Origin: UBA8437 sp963694825
GTDB taxonomy: Bacteria > Planctomycetota > Planctomycetia > Planctomycetales > Planctomycetaceae
Direction: 5' to 3'
DNA: 21,627 bases
Assembly (NCBI GenBank): GCA_963694825.1
Contig: CAVOEV010000053.1
Coordinates: 1-21,627, forward strand
Translations under genes and position numbers: made by a program
Shown: positions 16,444 to 21,627 of the stretch, piece by piece
Position numbering within the stretch: the stretch's first letter is position 1
How the letters are laid out: each line of letters opens with the position of its first letter
Notes under the pieces: model-generated
Databases searched by the model: none
Told to the model about the DNA's origin: nothing
The model's input: the letters and a program-made list of their open reading frames with translations, nothing else

Positions 16444-18363
16444 TCAGTCGTCGACGAGTGTCGTCTGTGTTGCGGTTAGAGATCGAGCGACCTGGATCAG
16501 TCCATCGACATCGAGGCCGTGGAGTCCGAGCAGTTCGTCGCGGTCTCCGAGTTCGACAAACTTGTCGGGCAGTCCGCAGCGTTGGATGCGGCGTGTGTCG
16601 AGTCCTTCGTCGACAGCGGCTTCGAGCACAGCAGACCCGAATCCTCCGGCGAGCACGTTTTCTTCGACAGTGATCACGAAGCGGTTGTCGGCGAGTTGTT
16701 CGAGCATGTTGGGATCGAGCGGTTTGACGAACCGTGCATTGACGACTCCGACGTCGATCTCATGTTCGCGACCGAGTCGTTCGGCCGCCTCGACGCAGGT
16801 TCCCAGCAGGCTGCCACAGGCCAGGAACGTGCCATCCTGGCCGTGACGGATGAGTTCGCTGAGTCCGAGAGTGACATCCGAGGGCACTCGCGAGGTGGAT
16901 TCGATCGAGGTCTTGGGATAGCGAATGGAGATCGGTCCATCGTGTCCGAGTGCGAAGTCGAGCATGGGTCGGATGTCGTGTGAGTCGCCGGGAGCCATGA
17001 TGGTCAACCCGGGGAATGGTCGGAGGTAGGAGTGATCGAAGACGCCGTGGTGCGTGGGGCCATCCGGGCCACAGAGTCCTGAACGGTCGAGGCAGAAGGT
17101 GACTGGCAGTCCCTGCAGGGTGACTTCCTGGAAGATCTGGTCGAAGCTGCGTTGCAGGAAGGTGCTGTAGATGGCGACGATCGGTTTCAGTCCGGCCTTG
17201 GCCATCCCGGCGGCGAAGGCTACGGCGTGAGATTCACAGATGCCGGTGTCGAAGAATCGGTCGGGGAAGTCGTCGCGGATCCGGTCGAGTTTATTTCCGG
17301 CGCACATGGCTGCGGTGAGCACGACGACCTTGGGGTCGGCTGTCATGGCGTCGTAGATGGCCTGGCTGACGACATCGGTGTAGGCGGGGCTCGACGTCTG
17401 GGCGACGCGGACCACTTCGTTGTCGTCGGAGCGTTGGAAGGGAGCGGGAGTGTGGAACTTGACAGGGTCCTGTGTTGCGGGTTGGAAGCCGTGTCCTTTT
17501 TCGGTGAGGACGTGCAGCAGCACTGGTCCTCGGACGTTCTTGACCATGTCGAGGTAGCGTCTGAGTGCAAAGATGTCGTGTCCATCGACGGGTCCGATGT
17601 AGCGAAATCCGAGTTCTTCGAAGAGCATGCCACCGTGGAGGAAGGCCTTGAAGGCGTCCTTGAGTCCACCGAGGACGTTTTCGACGGGTTGACCGACGAG
17701 TGGCACCTTGTTGAGGAACGCCTGGACATCTCGTTTCAGACCGTCGTAGAACGGAGCGGTGCGAGCCTTATCGAGTGTGGCCGCCAGCCCGCCGACGCGA
17801 GGGCAGATGCCCATTTCGTTGTCGTTGAGGATAACGAGCACATCCTTGCCGAGTCCGGCGGCGTTGTTGAAAGCTTCGAAGACGATCCCCGACGGGAGTG
17901 CACCGTCACCGATCACCGCGACCGCCTTGCGGTCGTCCTGTCCGAGCAGGTCGTCACCGGCCTTGAGGCCCAGGACGCTCGAGACGCTGGCTCCGGCGTG
18001 GCCGGTCATGAACAGGTCGAATTCACTTTCGTTCGGGTTCGGATACCCCATCAACCCGCCACGTTGTCTCATGGTGTGAAACTCGGCGTAGCGACCGGTG
18101 AGCAGCTTGTGGGGGTAGATCTGGTGGCCGGTGTCCCAGATCAGTCGGTCGTGTTCGAAGTCGAAGACCAGGTGCAGTGCGATCGCCAGCTCGACGACTC
18201 CAAGATTGCTCGCAAAGTGTGCGGTGCGATCCGAGACGACGCTGCAGAGCACTTCGCGGATCTCCACGGCCAACTGCAACAGTTGCTCGTCGGTGTACTG
18301 GCTCAGTTGAGACGGCGAGTCCAATTGAGGCAGCAGTTGGAGTGGATCCACGAGCTTGTCCAT
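16444..18363 (-). CDS. dxs: 1-deoxy-D-xylulose-5-phosphate synthase
   Basis: Thiamine-diphosphate enzyme that joins pyruvate and glyceraldehyde-3-phosphate, the entry step of the MEP isoprenoid pathway and also a source for thiamine and pyridoxal. 639 aa (E. coli 620). His50 in AHFASNLG and His80 in WDTGHQIYPHKLLTG match known active-site positions. The TPP-binding motif is GDGA (152-155) through NDN (180-182). The catalytic glutamate lies in FFDTGICESHAVAFAAG. The usual GHSSTS segment is GHAGAS here (121-126), keeping His122 but changing both serines after it. The C-terminal transketolase-like domain is complete. The start codon overlaps the stop of the prenyl synthase gene (TAATG), implying translational coupling. 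Confidence 0.96.
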   Translation of the reverse strand: MDKLVDPLQLLPQLDSPSQLSQYTDEQLLQLAVEIREVLCSVVSDRTAHFASNLGVVELAIALHLVFDFEHDRLIWDTGHQIYPHKLLTGRYAEFHTMRQRGGLMGYPNPNESEFDLFMTGHAGASVSSVLGLKAGDDLLGQDDRKAVAVIGDGALPSGIVFEAFNNAAGLGKDVLVILNDNEMGICPRVGGLAATLDKARTAPFYDGLKRDVQAFLNKVPLVGQPVENVLGGLKDAFKAFLHGGMLFEELGFRYIGPVDGHDIFALRRYLDMVKNVRGPVLLHVLTEKGHGFQPATQDPVKFHTPAPFQRSDDNEVVRVAQTSSPAYTDVVSQAIYDAMTADPKVVVLTAAMCAGNKLDRIRDDFPDRFFDTGICESHAVAFAAGMAKAGLKPIVAIYSTFLQRSFDQIFQEVTLQGLPVTFCLDRSGLCGPDGPTHHGVFDHSYLRPFPGLTIMAPGDSHDIRPMLDFALGHDGPISIRYPKTSIESTSRVPSDVTLGLSELIRHGQDGTFLACGSLLGTCVEAAERLGREHEIDVGVVNARFVKPLDPNMLEQLADNRFVITVEENVLAGGFGSAVLEAAVDEGLDTRRIQRCGLPDKFVELGDRDELLGLHGLDVDGLIQVARSLTATQTTLVDD

Positions 18364-19337
18364 TAATGGTCTCGCTCGATGACAAATTCGGCCAGGATCT
18401 TGAGCGAGTCTCCATCGTCACCCAGCGGGGCGATGGCCGCCCGGGCCGCTTCGATGCATTTTGCGGCCATCTCGCGGCTCGGTTCGATCCCGAGCAGTGC
18501 CGGGTAGGTCCATTTCCCCAGCAGGGCGTCACGTCCGGCAGTTTTTCCCAACCGGTTCGTGTCGCCGAGGACATCGAGCAGGTCGTCGGTCACTTGAAAG
18601 GCCAGTCCGATGTGTTCCCCGAATTCGACCAGTCCGTTTCGAAGTTCTGGATCGGCGTCAGCGACGATGGCTCCGAGTTCGAGGCTGGTGGCGAGCAGTC
18701 GAGCGGTTTTTCGGCGGTGGATGTTGGCGAGTGTATCGAGCGGGTTGGGATCGTTGTCGGGCAGTGTGTCGGTGACGGCCAGGTCGGCCACCTGTCCGCC
18801 GACCATGCCATTGCTACCGGCAGCGGCAGCCAGGGTGCGGCAGCACTGTGCGGCGACGGCGGGGTCGGGCAGTCTGGTGGCGAGTATTTCGAAGGCTCGA
18901 GCCTGCAGTGCGTCGCCGGCCAGGATCGCCATCGCGTCGCCATGGACGACGTGGCTGGTGGGTTGTCCTCGTCGAAGCTGATCGTCGTCCATGGCTGGCA
19001 GGTCGTCATGGATCAGCGAGTAGGTGTGGATCATCTCGACGGCACAGGCGGCCGGCAGAGCGTCACTGGGGTCGGCACCGCAGGCCTCGGTGGCCAACAG
19101 CACCAGGATGGGTCTCAGCCGTTTGCCTCCACTCATCAGGCTGTACTCCATCGCTTCGCGGAGTGCTGCGGGAGTGTCGTGGCTGGAGGGCAATGCCTGT
19201 TCGAGTGCCGTTTCGACCAGAGGGGCGAAACGGGCCAAGGTCTCTTCGGCGGTCGAGGTTTGAGCGGGCACGGGGGTGTTGTGTGTGGGAGACTGGTGGA
19301 TGGGGCGAAAACCCGACGCCATTCTAGCTGTGGCCAT
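18363..19337 (-). CDS. ispA: Polyprenyl (farnesyl/geranylgeranyl) diphosphate synthase
   Basis: Trans-prenyltransferase that condenses DMAPP or allylic diphosphates with IPP. The GGKRLRP motif, the first Asp-rich motif DDLPAMDDD, the EMIHTYSLIHDD context and the second Asp-rich motif (VTDDLLD) are all present. Chain length is uncertain: the two residues before the first Asp motif are Ile-His with Ser-Leu further upstream, as in many farnesyl or geranylgeranyl synthases. Start is unclear. TTG 19355, ATG 19337, ATG 19322 and GTG 19271 are in frame and none has an SD. The GTG start would give 302 aa, close to E. coli IspA (299), and would lie downstream of a possible -10 at 19321-19326. The gene precedes dxs with a 1-nt overlap and follows the M20 peptidase gene. 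Confidence 0.92.
   Translation of the reverse strand: MATARMASGFRPIHQSPTHNTPVPAQTSTAEETLARFAPLVETALEQALPSSHDTPAALREAMEYSLMSGGKRLRPILVLLATEACGADPSDALPAACAVEMIHTYSLIHDDLPAMDDDQLRRGQPTSHVVHGDAMAILAGDALQARAFEILATRLPDPAVAAQCCRTLAAAAGSNGMVGGQVADLAVTDTLPDNDPNPLDTLANIHRRKTARLLATSLELGAIVADADPELRNGLVEFGEHIGLAFQVTDDLLDVLGDTNRLGKTAGRDALLGKWTYPALLGIEPSREMAAKCIEAARAAIAPLGDDGDSLKILAEFVIERDH
19321..19326 (-). promoter_or_regulatory. Possible internal -10 element (TAGAAT) before ispA
   Basis: The minus strand reads GCTAGAATGG. A TTCTCG hexamer lies 17 bp upstream (3/6 match to TTGACA). If real, transcription starts near 19314 and the start codon must be downstream, most likely GTG 19271. The element overlaps the ATG at 19322, so it excludes that start. 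Confidence 0.35.
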
Positions 19338-19394
19338 GTGGGTCGAGAATAGCAACCGTGATCGTGCCGTGCGGGTGGTGGTGGTGGGTGGTGG

Positions 19395-20579
19395 TCAATC
19401 GCTTCCGGTGGCCAGTTGCAGTCCGATGCGGCAGGCCTGGAGGTAACTTTCGACATGCAGTGCTTCGTTGACGGTGTGAATGTCCTGTTGGCCGCATCCC
19501 AGTGTCACTGTGGGGATCCCATGAGCGACCATCCAGTTGGCATCGAGGCCTCCGTTCGAGATTCTCGTGCCCGATTCCAATCCGACGGCACGGACAGCGG
19601 CGAGTGCCGTTTGCACACACGGTTCGTTTTCCGAGAGCACGAACGCTTCGTATTTCAGTTGTGCATCGAAGTGGATCGTGGCAGAGTCTTTGGCGGTGTT
19701 ACGGAGACTTTTGGCGGCGCGTTGGAACGCCTTCTGGAACTCGGCCACGATTCGCTTGCGGAACTTCGGGTCATGGCTTCGTGCTTCGGCGATGAGTGTC
19801 AGTTTTGGGGTGACGACATTGGTGGCGTCGCCGCCCTGGATGATGCCGACGTTGCTGGTGCCACGGTTGCGGCCTTTTTCGATCAGTCCGTGCCAGCCGT
19901 TCTCGGTCAGATCGGCGATTGCCAGGCTGGCCACGGCGATGGCGCTGATGCCGTCTTCGGGGTGTCCTCCGGCATGACTGGCCACTCCGTCGACGGTCAC
20001 TTCGATGTTGTAGTCACCGGTGGCTCCGACGACGGCCAGCCCCGGGGCGCCACCGTCCCAGTTGAAACCCATGCGAGGTTTTCCGAGTCGCGAGAGGCTG
20101 ACGAATCGAGCTCCGTAGAGGCCGACTTCTTCCTGGACGGGGAAGAACAGTGTGAGTGGCGGGTGAGGCAGGTTGTGGCGGAGGATGTGGAGGACCGAGT
20201 TGAGTACGACGCTGGCACCGGCTCGGTCGTCGCCGCCCAAGGCGGTATCGGCGTCGCGAGATTCGATCAGCGGGCCACGTCGGACCGGGCGGCAGCCGAC
20301 GCACAGTGGGACGGTGTCGATGTGAGCCATCAGCAATCGGCGGGGGGCTCGAAGTGTGCCGGGCAGCTTGACGATCAGGTTGCCGACCTGACCGCCACGA
20401 GGACTGCGGCTGTTGGCGGCGTCGTGGAGGATCGAGCGGGCCGGCACTCCGGCGTCTCGCAACAGTCCAGTGATCGTTTCGGCCACGTCACGCTCGAAAC
20501 CGCTCTTGCCGGGGATCTGCATCAGGGTGGTCACGAGTTTGACTGCGTCCGAGTTGTTGATCGGTGCGGGTTGGGGCAT
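19395..20579 (-). CDS. M20-family metallopeptidase, tripeptidase (PepT)-like
   Basis: 394 aa cytoplasmic di-zinc hydrolase that should cleave small peptides. The ligand and catalytic residues are His86 and Asp88 (MAHIDTVP), the bridging Asp117 or Asp118 (LGGDDRAG), catalytic Glu150 with Glu151 (PVQEEVGL), Asp175 (NWDGG) and His368 (QDIHTVNE). The dimerisation-domain signature is SHAGGHPEDG (201-210). The GGDDRAG and DIHTVNE forms favour the PepT/tripeptidase branch over dipeptidases or acetylornithine deacetylases. The ATG at 20579 has an AGGA 9 nt upstream. It is first in a four-gene minus-strand unit (peptidase, ispA, dxs, secreted unknown). No metabolic link to isoprenoids is known to me. 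Confidence 0.9.
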   Translation of the reverse strand: MPQPAPINNSDAVKLVTTLMQIPGKSGFERDVAETITGLLRDAGVPARSILHDAANSRSPRGGQVGNLIVKLPGTLRAPRRLLMAHIDTVPLCVGCRPVRRGPLIESRDADTALGGDDRAGASVVLNSVLHILRHNLPHPPLTLFFPVQEEVGLYGARFVSLSRLGKPRMGFNWDGGAPGLAVVGATGDYNIEVTVDGVASHAGGHPEDGISAIAVASLAIADLTENGWHGLIEKGRNRGTSNVGIIQGGDATNVVTPKLTLIAEARSHDPKFRKRIVAEFQKAFQRAAKSLRNTAKDSATIHFDAQLKYEAFVLSENEPCVQTALAAVRAVGLESGTRISNGGLDANWMVAHGIPTVTLGCGQQDIHTVNEALHVESYLQACRIGLQLATGSD

Positions 20580-20632
20580 GGTGCGGGTTCCTGTGGTGGC
20601 TTGAACGGCTTGAAGCGGATGGGAGAGATGGT

Positions 20633-20659
20633 CAGTATGGGGTTACGTCGAACATACTG
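20633..20659. promoter_or_regulatory. Inverted repeat CAGTATG-N13-CATACTG between divergent genes
   Basis: Two perfect 7-bp arms (20633-20639 and 20653-20659) sit in the 107-bp region between the M20 peptidase and the GNAT gene. CATACT resembles a -10 on either strand (4/6), so the repeat could be two back-to-back -10 elements. It could equally be an operator with half-sites about two helical turns apart. Confidence 0.4.
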
Positions 20660-20686
20660 CCCGATCCCGTTAGCACAATCGACAGC

Positions 20687-21627
20687 ATGCCCAGCCAGGA
20701 TTTGGATTCGCGACTTGACTGCCACATCGCCAGCGACAGCGAGCGAGCTGAGTCATTTGGCAACGTGTACGAGTGTTGGGGTGACGGGCGTCCTGTTGAC
20801 GAGTACGTGGCGAGTCGGATGGTGTCGGTTCAGCATGCTCGAGCCAGTTGGTGGGTCGGCTGCATCGGGACAACGGTAGCGGCGTCGTTGGGCACATACC
20901 CGATCGTGTTGCGAGCCGGTGGTGTGTCGTGTCCGGGTTTCGCGGTCGCAGCCGTTTACACTCGGCCGGAACACCGTCGTCGGGGCCATGCGGCGACACT
21001 GATGCGGTGGGTTGAGCGGCAGCAGCTTGCCGGTGGGGCTCAGTTCGGGTTGTTGTATTCCGACATTAATCCCGACTACTACGCGGCGATGGGGTACAGG
21101 CTGTGCGATTCGCATTATGCCTGGGCGGTGCCGGACTCGAATCCTCAGCTCCGGCCTCTGGCCGGCCGGTTCCAGGAGTTTGATCCTTCGGAGCAGGCCG
21201 GGCGACTGGCCGAGATGTATGTATCGGTTCAGTCGTCGCGGAGTGTATGGATCGAGCGTGATGGTGAGTACTGGGACTGGTTGTGTGGTCGGTATCCGGA
21301 TCACGAGTGGCACTGGTGGTTGTCCGAGGGGTCGGAGGTGCCGACGGGGTATGTGCAGTTGAAGGCGGACGCGTCCGAGACGCGGGTGTTGGACTGGGGT
21401 GTGATTGGCGAAGGCGCGGAGCGTGCGTTCTGGGAGACGTTGGTTGGGTGGTCGGCAGAGCGTGGAGTGTCACGGATTGGTGGCTGGTTGCCGGCGTCAG
21501 CGGCGGTGTCGAGTTGTTTCGAGGTCGAGCGTCGGGAGATCGAGTTAACGATGCTCAGTCCGTTGACGTCCGAGTCGTTCTGGTCCGACGCATTGGTGCG
21601 TGACGCGGGTTGGTTTGCTGAGTGCGA
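20687..21627 (+). CDS. GNAT-family acetyltransferase, C-terminus cut by window edge
   Basis: An open frame of 313 complete codons runs off the right edge. Residues about 10-150 resemble a GNAT domain. After the beta strand FAVAAVYT comes the acetyl-CoA pyrophosphate loop R97-R-R-G-H-A102 (R/QxxGxG/A) and helix LMRWVERQQ, then LLYSDINPDYYAAMGYRLCDS, the typical last strands. The remaining part (about 165-313) looks like a second, degenerate GNAT-like half, as in Eis-type enzymes. It has WDWLCGRYPDHEWHWWLSE and a strand pattern but no clear CoA loop. It is unusually rich in Trp. The substrate is unknown. The ATG at 20687 is the first in-frame start with protein-like sequence after it; no SD is seen. 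Confidence 0.85.
   Translation, partial: MPSQDLDSRLDCHIASDSERAESFGNVYECWGDGRPVDEYVASRMVSVQHARASWWVGCIGTTVAASLGTYPIVLRAGGVSCPGFAVAAVYTRPEHRRRGHAATLMRWVERQQLAGGAQFGLLYSDINPDYYAAMGYRLCDSHYAWAVPDSNPQLRPLAGRFQEFDPSEQAGRLAEMYVSVQSSRSVWIERDGEYWDWLCGRYPDHEWHWWLSEGSEVPTGYVQLKADASETRVLDWGVIGEGAERAFWETLVGWSAERGVSRIGGWLPASAAVSSCFEVERREIELTMLSPLTSESFWSDALVRDAGWFAEC

Noticed and set aside
17152..18366. Plus-strand open frame of 404 codons opposite dxs, and similar ones at 9667-10740, 13682-14713, 15821-16846 and 18177-19352
   Set aside because: All mirror well-identified minus-strand genes and encode compositionally odd products with no start signals.
19416..20879. Plus-strand open frame of 487 codons opposite the M20 peptidase
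   Set aside because: Same antisense effect. The minus strand carries every M20 metal ligand in order.

Overview
The window is a GC-rich stretch of bacterial chromosome that looks like a planctomycete. The signs are a secreted CxPSR-type sulfatase, a Tat-exported SMP-30-like protein, a planctomycete-style secreted hypothetical, many short transcription units on alternating strands, and few strong Shine-Dalgarno (SD) sites. The lineage is inferred from gene content and style. There is no rRNA, tRNA or marker protein to prove it. I see no phage, insertion sequence, CRISPR array or defence island, and every gene but two can be placed in a known family.

Layout, left to right. (1) Minus strand: a sulfatase cut by the left edge, and upstream of it prolyl-tRNA synthetase (proS). 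(2) Across a 220-bp divergent region, plus strand: a YhaM-type OB-fold/HD exoribonuclease whose stop codon abuts the TTG start of RNase R, followed after 114 bp by the glycine-cleavage T-protein gcvT. (3) Convergent to gcvT, minus strand: a Tat-signal SMP-30/gluconolactonase-like protein. Its upstream region holds an 18-bp perfect inverted repeat. (4) Plus strand: a 91-aa helical protein of unknown function, tail-to-tail with a minus-strand MFS transporter. (5) Minus-strand operon: a Prc-like tail-specific protease (S41), then an ABC exporter ATPase and one ABC-2 permease. (6) Minus-strand operon: M20 (PepT-like) peptidase, polyprenyl diphosphate synthase (ispA-like), 1-deoxyxylulose-5-phosphate synthase (dxs) and an unrecognised secreted protein of 479 aa, ending in a hairpin. 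(7) Plus strand, cut by the right edge: a GNAT acetyltransferase.

How the genes work together. The YhaM-like and RNase R genes put two 3'-to-5' RNA-degrading enzymes in one transcription unit. The ispA and dxs genes overlap at TAATG and couple the first step of the MEP pathway to prenyl chain elongation. The protease and the ABC exporter form a compact envelope-related unit, but a functional link between them is only inferred.

No clear new system stands out. The items most worth a second look are: the motif CTAGAAT, seen four times, each time just upstream of a gene, while CTAG is otherwise almost absent; the inverted repeat at 8894-8982; the secreted unknown at the end of the isoprenoid operon, which has the best SD in the window; and the 91-aa unknown. 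No gene-free stretch is longer than 300 bp.
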